DNA of 64,000 bases from Lucinisca nassula (taxonomy: Eukaryota > Mollusca > Bivalvia > Lucinida > Lucinidae): contig OY757015.1 in assembly GCA_963580285.1 (NCBI GenBank), positions 133,122,029 to 133,186,028 on the forward strand. The letters are read 5' to 3'. The stretch's first letter is position 1. Each line of letters opens with the position of its first letter. Both the position numbers and the translations under genes were made by a program. Below the pieces are notes generated by a model that worked only from the letters and a program-made list of their open reading frames with translations, searched no databases and had not been told where the DNA came from. This document shows, piece by piece, positions 43,765 through 53,871 of the stretch.

Positions 43765-44100
43765 ACTGAAACATAGATTGTGGGTACTCGATAGAACCGC
43801 CTCGTCAAGGCGGTTCAATCGAGTCCCAACAAGCTATGCTCTTCACATAGACTGTGGGTACTCGATAGAACTCTCTCGTCGAGGCGGTTCTATCTATTCC
43901 CCACAATCTACGCTTTAAGCAGAAATAAGAAAAAAAATCACAATTTTTCATCTTAAAATTTCTATTTTTTTTTTGCTTAAACATTGACAATGTATTTGTA
44001 TAGGCGTGTTTTCTAATGCGTACTTTTCACGGCTCTAGAAAAGTCAACACTACTGCAGAGCGTATACTGCTATTGTGCACGTGATTATCACTGACAAATG
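43765..44100 (+). mobile_element. PAL-A with two hairpins, plus shared right flank
   Basis: Two successive hairpins (43783-43834, 43854-43906), the PAL-A right end (GTATAGGCGTGTTTTC), then the same ~65-bp flank as after the copy at 32953. Confidence 0.75.
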
Positions 44101-44159
44101 ACCCTGGTAGTCAAACGGCCTGTCAGCAACGTCTAATCAAAATCGATATAACGCCATGT

Positions 44160-44640
44160 TGCGACGACGTTGCAGAACATATTTTGTCCAAGTAAACTGT
44201 TCACAAAAATAACAGCAGATAACTATCTCGTACATCACATAGCTTCAATAGTTCTTTGACATTTGTGTTATTACATGATCCGTAACTTGCCCACCTATTT
44301 CCCCAACAGACATATATACCCTCATTACGAGCATATAGTGGGCTCACAACGCCTATGCAACATCGTATCAACGTCGCTTCATGACGTTGCATCAACTTTG
44401 CTACGACCTTTCTGAAATGTAATGACGTTGTATCGACGCTGAGGCGACGTTTCTGAAACGACATGTGCCAAGTGGGTGGAAACAGAAAAAAGTCGCAGTT
44501 GGCAAATTTCGACCACGTTGTTACGATGTTGAATATGCATTTTGTGCCCGATTTAGCTATTCACAAAAATAACAGTAGAGATATCCCAATGCTTAAAATA
44601 AATATTTGACATTTCTGTTATCTCATCATCCGTTTGGTCT
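44160..44640. repeat. Direct repeats around CACAAAAATAACAG with PAL-K between
   Basis: 44160-44280 and 44505-44635 share TTCACAAAAATAACAG and GACATTTSTGTTAT phrases. Between them a PAL-K-like element (GTGGGCTCACAACGCC ... GCCAAGTGGGTGG) has several CAACGT/ACGTTG repeats. Confidence 0.5.
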
Positions 44641-45375
44641 GGATTATTCAAGCTGCATTAAGCGTATTTGTTGTCTAGTTTTATGTAGATTTAATGGCTT
44701 AATAACTGCAGAATTGTATCATTACGTAGACCAAAAATGCTTCAGTTTCCTCAAAATAAAGCAGAGAGGCTAACAAGGGCCAAAATCGCTCACCTGCACT
44801 AGGCTAGGAAAACGGTCCTCAACGGTAAGCTAGACTGTTGCAATTAACCCTTAAAAATTCGTGTCAAGAATAGCGCGAATATAAATCCACAGACACGTGG
44901 ATAATAACAAGCGGGAAAATGTTGGCGTTTCAGTAACTTTGGGTCGCTTGATAAGCAATCGAACCAAACGGAGAGCAATAAAAAAGCCATACAAAACATA
45001 ATTCAAGACACATTTAGAGCTATTTTCTTCAATGGCTCTACGTAATACAACGTATATTTTGTACAAAGTTGTGAATCTCAAGCAGAGTATTTGTAAATGT
45101 GTTGAAACAGCAGACAAAAGTAGTAGTGTCTTGGCATCTTAAGGGTTAATAGTTATTGTTTCCCATGGTATGTTTTCCGCCATTTTTACAAGGGGGTTAC
45201 ATTTTGGGACTTCCAGTTACTTTGTGATACCTTCCGAAACAGGGGCCTGCTCTTAAAGGAAATAACAGGGAGCGAAAACAGTTTTGAAATAGTGACCCCC
45301 CAGAAGATGTAATCAATCTTCAAGTATAGTCAGAAGCCTAAAGGTTTACTTATTATACTTATTATATCTTTTCAG
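44641..45375. other. 5' flank of the GPCR coding exon
   Basis: No repeat except a MITE-D scrap at 45245-45300. An upstream untranslated exon of the receptor gene should lie here or further up, but I cannot place it. Confidence 0.4.
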
Positions 45376-45376
45376 A

Positions 45377-45826
45377 ATGGCCACACCATCGATGTTTACA
45401 ATGACAAGTACAGTCGCAGCAGCAGAACATGCAAAGTCTACACCGGTCGATGAGGCCTTCGACATGGAAGTCGCCAACAAAATGCATTTTATAACGAGTG
45501 TCTGGGTTGGAACTATTTTCTTTATTATCGGAACTATCGGAAATATCCTTTCGATTGTAATATGGATGCGCAAGCCGTTGAGGTCATCGACAGGGACGTA
45601 CTTGATTGGTCTTGCAATTGCTGACATCGGCGTTCTCCTTTTCTTCTTCATTACCGACAGCGTGAAGATGCTGCACCCAGATCTGAACAATAACCACTCG
45701 TACGCGGTGTTTTTCAGCTACATTGGGTACCCGATATTTTTCCTGTGCGTCATTTGCAGCATCTGGTTCACGGTGGGAGTAACAGTTGACAGATATATAC
45801 AGGTCTGCTGGATAGCCCAAGCGAAG
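45377..45826 (+). CDS. Class A GPCR (peptide receptor-like), coding exon 1
   Basis: First coding exon of a rhodopsin-family receptor, 150 codons ending in phase 0 before GTAAAAG. It encodes an extracellular N-terminus (residues 1-40, rich in Ser/Thr), TM1 about 41-64 with the GN pair (G55-N56), TM2 about 74-96 with LAIAD (79-83), an extracellular loop with the sequon NHS (106-108), and TM3 about 111-137 ending in DRY (138-140) followed by IQVCW. These are standard class A landmarks. The ATG lies one base after a pyrimidine-rich stretch ending in CAG (45373-45375), so this looks like an internal 3' splice site and at least one 5' untranslated exon should lie upstream. The reading frame runs on into the intron to 46153, but that extension is a repeat element and is not part of the protein. 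The overall look is that of invertebrate FMRFamide/peptide receptors; the ligand cannot be told. Confidence 0.9.
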
Positions 45827-45862
45827 GTAAAAGTCCAAAAAGTATTTTTTTTTTCTTCGATT

Positions 45863-46160
45863 AGACCACAGGACATTGACGTTTCATCAGAAACCATAAG
45901 AGAGCCCTCAAATTGTCCTAAATCCACTGTTGCTATAATAATCTTGCCCTCAGATTGTCCTAAATCCACTGTTGCAATAATACGCTTGCCCTCAAATTGT
46001 CCTAAAGCCACTGTTGCTATAATAAGCTTGCCCTCAAATTGTCCTAAATCCACTGTTGTTTTAAAAAGCTTGCTTATTATAGCAACAGTGGATTTAGGAC
46101 AATTTGAGGGCTCTCTCATGGTTTCTGATGAAACGTCAATGTCCTGTGATTAGACCACCT
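45863..46160. mobile_element. Foldback repeat in GPCR intron 1
   Basis: Arms of about 75 bp: ACAGGACATTGACGTTTCAT, CAGAAACCATAAGAGAGCC ... and complement ending AATGTCCTGTGATTAGACC. Between them are four tandem units of about 42 bp (CCTCAAATTGTCCTAAATCC, ACTGTTGCTATAATA). Exon 1 reads into it in frame. Confidence 0.8.
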
Positions 46161-46329
46161 TTTCGGTTGCGTTGGTGTCTGTGCCATAAGAAAAGCAAAT
46201 CATAGAATTCAGGAGTATCCAGACAGCGCTGACAGGTCGATCGTCTCTGGGTGTCGACTGTGAAAGGAATCCTGAACTGAACGTCGTTTAACCCTTAAAT
46301 TCCAGTAATTTATGCAAGCAGTTTAGAAA

Positions 46330-46690
46330 TAAAATTTATTTTTCTACTGTTCGTGAAAGTATGAAAGCAGTAGGTCGCATGCAAAGTAAATGAACCCCGA
46401 ATGTAAACTTTGCTAGCGACCCGCTGTCGTTCATACTTTCATGAAGAGCATAAAAATTAAGTTTATGTTTTATATTTACATTCTTTGCCCCTCATCACTG
46501 GGCGAAAAAAAACGCTTATAGGGCAAACTTTTAAAGCTGAAAAATATTTACACGCTGTGTTTTTTTTACAAAGACCGGAAGCGTTGACGTCACCAACGCC
46601 CGTAGAGAAGCATGGTTTAGACTGACGTCACTTGACGTCACTGAGTATCACGTGTCTCGTTGCGTTCATGGAAGTATGAACTACATTGTT
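46330..46690. repeat. Inverted repeat with GAAAGTATGAA arms
   Basis: AATAAAATTTATTTTTC / GAAAGTATGAAAGCAG and complement, then a further GAAGTATGAACTAC near 46670. Probable decayed MITE. Confidence 0.5.
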
Positions 46691-46734
46691 TGCTATAGAT
46701 TTACATTAGACTTTACACTGGCAATGTAAATACT

Positions 46735-46800
46735 GTAATATTGGCATCATCCTGAGCAGATGCCGTGTTATGCGACGTCTGATCTCTGTCTTTATTCTAG
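46735..46800. repeat. PAL-C hairpin, degraded
   Basis: ATCCTGAGCAGATGCCGTGT / TGCGACGTCTGATCTC. Confidence 0.45.
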
Positions 46801-46856
46801 CCCAGTCCAGATTTCACAGATAACCAACCTTTTTTACATAGCACTCTAGCGCCAAC

Positions 46857-47422
46857 ATCACAAAAACACGCCTATATGATTTTGACCCTCTTGAACCCCA
46901 CTTTTATTACGTAAAACTGGGGTTTACAGGAGTAAGTCCTATTTTTCTTATTTCTGCTCTAAAACATTAATTGTGGGTACTCGTTAGAACAGCCTCAGTG
47001 AGGCGGTTCTAACGGGTACCCACAACCTATATTTTGCGCAGACATAAGAAAAATATCATAATTTTTCATCTAACAATTTGCATTTTTCGGCAATAAAGGT
47101 TACAATGTATTTGGTAGTAAAACTGGGGTTTACAGGAGTAAGTCCTGTTTTTCTTATTTCTGCTCTAAAACATTGATTGTGGATACAAAGTATTTGATAG
47201 TAAAACTGGGGTTTACAGGAGAAAGTCCTTTTTTCTCATTTCTTCTCTAAAACATTGATTGTGGGTACTCGTTAGAACCGCCACAACGAGGCGGGTCTAA
47301 CGACTACCCACAATCTATATTTTGCGCAGACATAAGACAAATATCACAATTATTCACCTCAAAATTTGCATTTTTCGGCGATAAAGGTTACAATGTATTT
47401 GTATAGACGTGCTTTCGTAATG
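46857..47422 (+). mobile_element. PAL-A with internal triplication
   Basis: Ends ATCACAAAAACACGCC and GTATAGACGTGCTTTCGTAA. The block AGTAAAACTGGGGTTTACAG ... CTCTAAAACATTGATTGTGG occurs three times (46910, 47117, 47200), and the full hairpin twice. Confidence 0.8.
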
Positions 47423-47446
47423 AAAATAGCAGAATAGCGCGGCTTT

Positions 47447-47685
47447 TTTTTTTTTTTTTTTTTTTTTGGTTTGGGTTTTACGGCCTTTTCAAGATTATTT
47501 CACTCATATCGAGCCGATCGTTAATCAGAGGTGGGCGAAAACCGGAGTACCCGGAGAAAAACCACCTGACCTTCCGTTGCAGAACTTGGCGTCTCACACG
47601 TGGCACGAGCGAGGCTCGAACCTACGGCGGTGAGAGACCTAATGACTAAGAGTCAGCGCTCTTATCCACTAGGCCACGGAGGCCC
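47447..47685 (-). mobile_element. SINE-4, complete, with 11-bp target duplication
   Basis: Begins with a T run (the A tail reversed) and ends at CACTAGGCCACGGAGGCCC. AGCGCGGCTTT flanks it at 47436-47446 and 47686-47696. It sits in GPCR intron 1. Confidence 0.9.
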
Positions 47686-47769
47686 AGCGCGGCTTTAAAT
47701 AACCATTTCCTGGAATTCCTAAAAATTCTATTTGCGAAGGTCAGTGTTACAAGTACAAGTATAATGTGT

Positions 47770-47960
47770 GATATGTTTCTTATTTTACACCAAACATAGG
47801 TTAATGGTGCTCGTTAGAACCGCCTTATTACGCCAGTTCTGACGAGTACCCACATAAATAAGAAACATAATGCATACCCCTGTAAACCCCAGTTTTCTCC
47901 GTAAAATGTGGGGTGTAGAGGGGTGTTCATTTCACTGTCTTGTTAACCTGTTGAGTAATT
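47770..47960 (-). mobile_element. PAL-A2, inverted, diverged
   Basis: TGCTCGTTAGAACCGCCTTA / CAGTTCTGACGAGTACCCAC, then the AAACCCCAG stem and TTCACTGTCTTGTTAACC. Confidence 0.65.
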
Positions 47961-47968
47961 TTAGAGCG

Positions 47969-48532
47969 ATTAAGCCAATGTATACTAGTGGACTCTTCCA
48001 TTGCTATATGTTGGACAAGTCCATTTGCCATATAAGGGGTGTCAGGCCTATTGTTTCGCTTTTATTCTATTTTTGATGGTTTGTTTTGTTTGATTTGGAG
48101 TTTAACGTCCCCGTCAACAAAGTAAAGGTAATTTTGGAGACTTTGCTTCCAATTTTGTCGGACTTTTACCCGACATTGAGATGAAATGACATCTCAAGCC
48201 CTGCCGCCCAATGAAACCAATAGGGTTTATAAGCATAAACGGGCCGACTCGCACCGCATTGCCTGGGCAGGCTTAGATTCTCTAAGCAGTTTACCAGTAC
48301 TCGTGCGCGGGTCGGTTTCAGCTCTGCGTGGAAGCATCATGCAGCCCATCTATTTCTTCAACCCCCAATGGGCTGGGGCTACTAATTTTGATGGAAAATT
48401 CTCTTAGCAAATAGTGCAGGCCTGATCAGACGCCGCAGAATGATCAGACGTCGTATTCTGCGGCGTCTGATCTGGACTTGGACTGTTTGCAAAAGTACCC
48501 CTTTAGGAGTTTCCCGCATGCAATGGTTTAAA
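47969..48532 (+). mobile_element. MITE-E carrying a SINE-1
   Basis: MITE-E has ends TTTAACCCATnnATG and complement, the phrase GGAAGATTCCATTG or GACTCTTCCATTGC near one end, and a PAL-C core. This copy holds SINE-1 at 48080-48385 and a doubled core (48425-48490). Confidence 0.75.
48080..48385 (-). mobile_element. SINE-1, with 9-bp target duplication, inside a MITE-E
   Basis: TTTTGATGG flanks it at 48071-48079 and 48386-48394. Confidence 0.85.
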
Positions 48533-48659
48533 ACAATTGTCGCAAAAACGAGTTTTGCTAAAACAAAATCATCACATATTTCGCATAAAGATTATAAACG
48601 TTATTTCGGTATGGTGATTTTCATACTTCGATCAGTAGTTCGATAGCTACATGTAACCG

Positions 48660-48892
48660 TTTAACCCATTGTATGCGGGAAACCCCTAAATGGGTGCCTT
48701 GGCAAACAGTGGAGGCCCAGATCGGACGCCGCAGAACGCGGCGTCTGATCAGCGCCTGCACTATTTGCTAATATAATTGTCCGTCAAAAATGCAATAAAA
48801 AAAGAAAAAATAGGCCTGACACGCTTTAAATGACAAATGGACTTGTCCAACATATAGCAATGGAAGAGTCCACTAGTATTCAATGGGTTAAA
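48660..48892 (-). mobile_element. MITE-E, complete, opposite orientation
   Basis: TTTAACCCATTGTATGCGGG to TATTCAATGGGTTAAA; PAL-C core 48700-48770 with CGGACGCCGCAGAACGCGGC. Closely related to the copy just upstream but inverted. Confidence 0.85.
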
Positions 48893-49306
48893 GATTCAGA
48901 CAGGAAGAAGCTAATTATCGCTAGTCTCATGTGCTGGTCATCTGACCCAACTAAGGCCAAATTGCACTGACCACTTGAACTTCGACAAATATAGTAATAT
49001 TGTATCTTTTGTTTCATCTGAACCTTAAACCCATTCAAGCGTATTCTCCACCAACTGTCACGGGGCCGAGATATTTCATAGGACCGAGATCTCTCTCGGG
49101 CCGAGATCTCTTTTGTTATCGGAGGGTGTAATGGTAAAACACTCCCAGACTTGGCCCGTTAGTCTCTGTTGTGGAGGACCACGCAACTATCACATATGGC
49201 TATGCGAGAGGTACCAAACTAACAGCTACTGTATACGTCTTTCGTTGTTAATTTAAACGGCGGATCGCGAGAGGTTTACAGTTACATAGAGCAAGGAATA
49301 AATAGA

Positions 49307-49475
49307 GATTAATACATCTTTAGGTTTAAATACGGGAAATATTTTCCCGAGAGACTTGCAAATCAAGTAAACAAACGAGTGCAAAGCACGAGTTTGTTTA
49401 TAAGATTTGCAAGTTTCGAGGGAAATATTTCCTGTATTCAGAACTAAAGATGTATTAATGTTTATATTACATTTA
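49307..49475. mobile_element. Foldback element
   Basis: Arms of about 75 bp (ATTAATACATCTTTAG, ACGGGAAATATTTTCCC, GACTTGCAAATC, ACAAACGAGTGC and complements) around a short AAAG turn. Confidence 0.75.
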
Positions 49476-49697
49476 TTAAATCGGCCGTTTTGGGCCTTTC
49501 TAACGTCTAAACTGACGAAATTAGCGCTGTTACGTGACGTAATTTGTCCCGATTTTGGCGCGTCATAGTGTATGATGACGTTCGAAAGGAAATATATCCC
49601 CGCCTGAAAGGAATATTTTCCCTGCAGGAAAATATCATTTTTATTTCCCCCAAAAAGTACTTAGAAAAAAAAAACACAGCAAAAATGTAATATTTAA

Positions 49698-49785
49698 CAC
49701 ACACACACACACGCTAGCACGCACGCGCGCGCGCGCACGCACACCAAAAAAAAAAAACAAAAAAAAAAAAAACACACACGCACAG
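49698..49785 (+). repeat. (CA)n, (GC)n and A-rich tract before exon 2
   Basis: CACACACACACAC, GCGCGCGCGCGC and two A runs, about 100 bp upstream of exon 2. Confidence 0.9.
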
Positions 49786-49882
49786 TACACACAAACTGGA
49801 AATGAAGATCAGTCCAAACTTTATTTTCATTGAAGAGCAGAAGATCTGAAAAAATAACAGAGGTGTTATATTTTATTTACAG

Positions 49883-50027
49883 ATGATGTGTAATCAAAAA
49901 AGGGCGTTATCAGGCCTTGGCATTATTACTCTCCTGTGCTTCATTATCAACGTCCCCCATTTCAACACATATAAAGCGGTAGCCGACGCCGACAGGAATG
50001 CTTCAGATCCAGCAATCGTCTTTACAG
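49883..50027 (+). CDS. Class A GPCR, coding exon 2 (TM4 and start of second extracellular loop)
   Basis: 145-bp exon after TTTATTTACAG and before GTAAAAC; it starts in phase 0 and ends in phase 1. It encodes residues 151-198 plus the first base of codon 199. It opens with the second intracellular loop (MMCNQKRA), then TM4 (about 158-176, GLGIITLLCFIINVPHF) and an extracellular stretch with one sequon (NAS, 189-191). The usual TM4 tryptophan is absent, and there is no cysteine in the second extracellular loop. Support for being a real exon: open frame, correct splice sites, phases that match exons 1 and 3, and a hydrophobic segment of the right length in the right place. It is short and isolated between repeats, so ab initio gene finders could miss it. 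Confidence 0.85.
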
Positions 50028-50169
50028 GTAAAACGCACCAGAAATTTACATGTATTTTAGTTGGCACATTAGCGCCACGGTGGAGTTCCCGCCATGGTAG
50101 TGTAAGGTTTATAAGAGCACCTTGCTTATCTTTCTTTTTTACAGTCAACACACGAGAAAAAGGGACCTT

Positions 50170-50415
50170 AGCCATCAACAAAACACACCTATATAATTCT
50201 GGACCCCTTGAACCCCATTTTTTACAGTAATATAGTATAACTTGGGTTCACAGGGGTAAACCTTCACGTGACTTTTCTTATGTCTGCTCTAAAAAATAAA
50301 TTGTGTGTACTCGTTAGAACCGCCTCGATGAGGCGGTTCTAATGTGTACCAACAATCTATACTTTGAGCAGAAATATTTCGGCGAAAATTTACTATGTAT
50401 TTGTGCGCCTGTGCA
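50170..50415 (+). mobile_element. PAL-A, right end shortened
   Basis: AACAAAACACACCTATATAA, AACCCCAT stem, perfect hairpin ACTCGTTAGAACCGCCTCGA / complement (50310-50345), end TATTTGTGCGCCTG. Confidence 0.8.
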
Positions 50416-50842
50416 ACAAATTAATAGGGCTAGAACATGAAGCGTACTATGATCGCAAGTAACAAAGGCTCTGGTGAGCCTGCGCGTGGGCTTGCGGGCG
50501 CCTTTGCCTAATCACCCTTGCTCATTTGATTTGTAAGAGTTACAGATAAGAGCAGCAGATAAGGTAAGTAATTTGTGATAGTTTTTGAAGGATACTTTTG
50601 TCAATTTTCCATAAAAAACTTATGTTGGTTCTAATTGGTACCCACAATATAGGAATAGAAATTATTAAACCTGTTTAATTGGTGTCAAATAGACCTGAAT
50701 CCCAATGCATCTTAAAACCTCTATCATATGTATCTGTTTTCAGTTGTGCTCGCCAATGTTCGCGAAAGATAGAAATTATATTATCAGCTTTTATAAATCT
50801 CAAATAAAACGAACTGTCAGTGCAAAAACCTCTGTTATACAT

Positions 50843-50881
50843 TATGATGATGATGATGAGGATGATGATGATGATGATGAT
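50843..50881 (+). repeat. (GAT)n microsatellite
   Basis: Thirteen GAT/GAG units. Confidence 0.95.
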
Positions 50882-51522
50882 TTCGTGTTTAACGACGCGC
50901 CAACCCTCTTGATGGGCCATAAGCGTCAAGCCCTAAATGAAAAAAAAAAAAAAGTAAAATCACAGGTAACGAATCATTATAGTTACGCCCGAAACATGAA
51001 AACATAATGGAGCATCTCCTGTAGAAAAATGTATTTATGCTAGTAGCATAGACGATGCTAGTAGCATAGACGAGCAGCTATCTCCAGCAATGGCTCCGGC
51101 CGCCTAGGCTCGCTTGCGCAGAAAGGTACTGGAGAAACTATGCGTCTAACCCGATAGGTTGCATACGCAGGTCGGTGTTAAGTCTTTTCTTGTCATTTAT
51201 AGGATAAGTGGCCGTTTCTCGTGAGGTGTCCTGAGAGAAACTGTAAGTTTTCTTGACAAATAAGCGATGAAAAAAAAAAATAATAATAAAACTGGCCATA
51301 CTGTATGATAGACCGAACTTTGCCTTTACTATCATTTCATATGAAACTCGCCCAAAGCTCGTTTATTAAATTTCATTTTGAAAATCCCACTTGTTTGCAA
51401 AGCTTATGCAGTTGGAAGAAACGCCAAAGCGATCCCAGCTGGGACTGACATACTTCTCACATGGTCTACTATCGTCATCCTTTGAAATATGCCAGAACTT
51501 TTTGAGATTCAAATCAATTTTA

Positions 51523-51752
51523 TTTAACCCATATATGCCTAGCGGCCCTTTTTTGGGACGTTGGCAAACAGTGTAGACCCAGATCAGACGCCGCAGAACG
51601 CGGCGTCTGATCTGGGTCTACACTGTTTGCTCAAAGAACATACATTTTTGTACAACTTACATTAAACAAAACAAATATGACACCCCTATAATTGAAAATG
51701 GACAACTCCAAATTTATAAGATGGAAGATTCCATTGTCATATATGGGTTAAA
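51523..51752 (+). mobile_element. MITE-E, complete, best-preserved copy
   Basis: TTTAACCCATATATG at the left, CATATATGGGTTAAA at the right. PAL-C core 51562-51632 is a nearly perfect 70-bp palindrome (CAGACGCCGCAGAACGCGGC at its centre). Confidence 0.88.
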
Positions 51753-51854
51753 AGGGAAAGGATATATCTTCAGTGGAAGGATCTATTTCAAGAAAATTAA
51801 CATGTGTCTACTCTTAACGTCAAGAATTGGCTCCAGAGTAGCCAATTATTGCCT

Positions 51855-52088
51855 TTAAGGGAATGGGAACACCAAGCAGATTTTTCCGCAATTTTTCAAA
51901 GGGAGACAACTTTCGGGACTTCCTGCTCACTTTTCTATAGGCTCAGTCCCACTGAAAAAATCGATCTACTCTTAAAGGGAAGGAGCAAATTATTTCCTTT
52001 AAGAGTTGACCCCTATTGACATGGGAGACAAAAAAAAAACAAATTTTCGGGAATTGCCTCCCATGAAGGTGTTCCCAATTCCCCTTAA
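51855..52088 (+). mobile_element. MITE-D
   Basis: TTAAGGGAATGGGAACACC to GTGTTCCCAATTCCCCTTAA; the central hairpin is shortened. Confidence 0.8.
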
Positions 52089-52415
52089 GAGTAGTCAAAT
52101 TATCCCCGCCGCAAAATCAACTTGATGGCGGGCGTCTTCCGTATGTCTTTCCAGACCCCTTAAGCGGTTATTATTCACCATTCGTCATCATTATTCTGGC
52201 TATTGAACGATATCAGAATTGTGGGCATCTTGTACAGCAGTATTCCATTAAATCTACGCTCCACGTTTGATAAAATCAAACGAATCTACATCTAGCACTA
52301 AATAGTTACTCAGAAAATTATCAGTTGTCATTTTCACTCCCAACAGTTCCTGCCTGACAGATGAAATCGGTGAAAATCTGAGAACGTCCTGTAGTGATAT
52401 TCAAACCTCAAGGTT

Positions 52416-52658
52416 TTAAGGGGAATGGGGACACCTGGCACATTTTATCGCCATTTTTTGCAAAGGGAGACAACTTTCGGGGACTTCCTGTCTGCCTTTC
52501 TGTATGCTCTGCCCCACTGAAAAAGGGTCTACTCTTAAAGGAAAGAATTTGCTCCTCGGGAGCAAATTCTTTTCTTTAAGAGTTGACCCCTATTGACATG
52601 GGAGACAACAATACTTTTGCATGATTGCCTCCCCTGAAGGTGTTCTCATTCCCCTTAA
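52416..52658 (+). mobile_element. MITE-D, complete
   Basis: TTAAGGGGAATGGGGACACC to GTGTTCTCATTCCCCTTAA, intact hairpin GAATTTGCTCCTCGGGAGCA. About 140 bp upstream of exon 3. Confidence 0.85.
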
Positions 52659-52799
52659 AACGAGGTTTATTTTCAGTATTCATGTGTTGTTTGACTTGCT
52701 TATAAATATCAAAATAAAACATTTTTTAGAAGTAATGACAGTTGTCTTCTTAATTAAGATGGCGGTAATTTGTACGCTCACCTTGATAATTCTTTGCAG

Positions 52800-53080
52800 A
52801 ATTTGGCACCACACACGGAAGTCAGATGTATGAATTCTGGGTACACTGTATGTTTCTCGTCCTGGTTCCCGTCGTCACCATATTTATCCTTAACATGATG
52901 ATCATCTGCCAAGTACGGAAGGTAAACAGAACGATGGAATCAAAACGAGGCGAATCTGGGAAGGGTAAAGCCCGGAAGTCTGAGACACAGCTGACGAAAC
53001 TTTTGCTAACGGTGACATTCACGTTTCTGGTTCTCATCGCTTTCCAGTGCATCGTGCAATGCTTTTTCATGCTGAAATCG
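52800..53080 (+). CDS. Class A GPCR, coding exon 3 (TM5, third intracellular loop, TM6)
   Basis: Exon after TTCTTTGCAG and before GTAAGC. Two bases complete codon 199 (Glu) begun in exon 2; 93 further codons follow and it ends in phase 0. It encodes TM5 (about 210-235, with Pro222), a short basic third intracellular loop (RKVNRTMESKRGESGKGKARK, about 238-258, likely G-protein contact) and TM6 (about 265-290). TM6 lacks the common CWxP motif and reads LVLIAFQCIVQC. A loop ending SETQLTKLLLTV just before TM6 is typical of peptide receptors of this branch. Its frame closes correctly with both neighbours. Confidence 0.88.
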
Positions 53081-53192
53081 GTAAGCAGTTTACATAAAAT
53101 TATCGTCTATAATACGGGGTGTCCGTTTTTTTATACTCGTGTCCATATAAAAGAAATGTACAAATCTTCAGGGGAGATAACGCAATAGTATT

Positions 53193-53272
53193 TAGGGGTC
53201 AACTCTTAAAGAAAAGGATTTGCTCCCGAGGAGCAAATCCTTTTCTTTACGAGAGACCCCTTTTTAGGAAGG
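53193..53272. mobile_element. MITE-D core hairpin only
   Basis: AGGGGTCAACTCTTAAAGAA, AGGATTTGCTCCCGAGGAGC and complement. Confidence 0.7.
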
Positions 53273-53293
53273 CATTGTTATATAACAAGCAAC

Positions 53294-53601
53294 TCGCCCC
53301 CGCCCATCGGGGCTTAGAGAAATAGATTGGGTTGCATGGTGCTTCCACGCAAGAGCTGAATCTGACCACACACGAGTACTGGTAAACCGCTCATAAGGAC
53401 TAAGCCTGCCCAGGCAAAGCGATGTGAGTCAGATCGTACAATGCATATAAGACTTCTGGTTTCATTGGGCGGCAGGGCTTGAGATGTCATTTCACCTCAA
53501 TGTCGGGTAAAAGTTGCATTCAATTGGAATCAACGTCTCCAAAATGACCTAAATAGTGTTGACGGGGACGTTAAACCCAAATTCAAACAAAAACAAAATA
53601 A
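53294..53601 (+). mobile_element. SINE-1, with 10-bp target duplication
   Basis: AACAAGCAAC flanks it at 53284-53293 and 53602-53611. It lies in GPCR intron 3. Confidence 0.88.
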
Positions 53602-53625
53602 AACAAGCAACAGAAAATCTGAAAA

Positions 53626-53850
53626 GGTATCTCCCTTATGAATAAGTTTTACATAATGAAAGGTGTATCCAGTTGTCTCCCTTATGAAAACGTCGTACAT
53701 AATGTCAGGTGTATCCAGTTGTCTCCCTTATGAAAATGACGTACATAATGAAAGCTGTATCCAGTTGTCCCCCTTATGAAAACGTCGTACATAATGTCAG
53801 GGGTATCCAGCTGTCTCCCCTATGAAAATGTCGAACATAATTTTAGGTGT
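53626..53850 (+). repeat. 47-bp minisatellite, about five units
   Basis: Unit TGTATCCAGTTGTCTCCCTT, ATGAAAACGTCGTACATAAT, GTCAGG. Confidence 0.85.
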
Positions 53851-53871
53851 ATCCATTCAAATTAATTAAAA

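Larger units (their letters stand above)
45827..49882 (+). other. GPCR intron 1 (4.06 kb), filled with mobile elements
   Basis: GT..AG intron in phase 0 between TM3 and TM4. Reading along it: a foldback repeat (45863-46160), an inverted repeat (46330-46690), a degenerate PAL-C hairpin (46735-46800), an internally triplicated PAL-A (46857-47422), SINE-4 (47447-47685), a PAL-A2 remnant (47770-47960), two opposed MITE-E copies, the first holding a SINE-1 (47969-48892), a foldback element (49307-49475), and CA/A-rich tracts (49698-49785). About 48900-49300 shows nothing I recognise. Confidence 0.75.
50028..52799 (+). other. GPCR intron 2 (2.77 kb)
   Basis: GT..AG intron in phase 1, inside the second extracellular loop. 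It holds a PAL-A element (50170-50415), a GAT microsatellite (50843-50881), a complete MITE-E (51523-51752) and two MITE-D elements (51855-52088 and 52416-52658). The rest (50420-50830, 50890-51520, 52090-52410) shows nothing I recognise. Confidence 0.75.

Noticed and set aside
45827..46153. In-frame extension of GPCR exon 1 as a C-terminal tail
   Set aside because: It starts at a good donor site, encodes a foldback repeat, and the following exons supply TM4-TM7 in phase.
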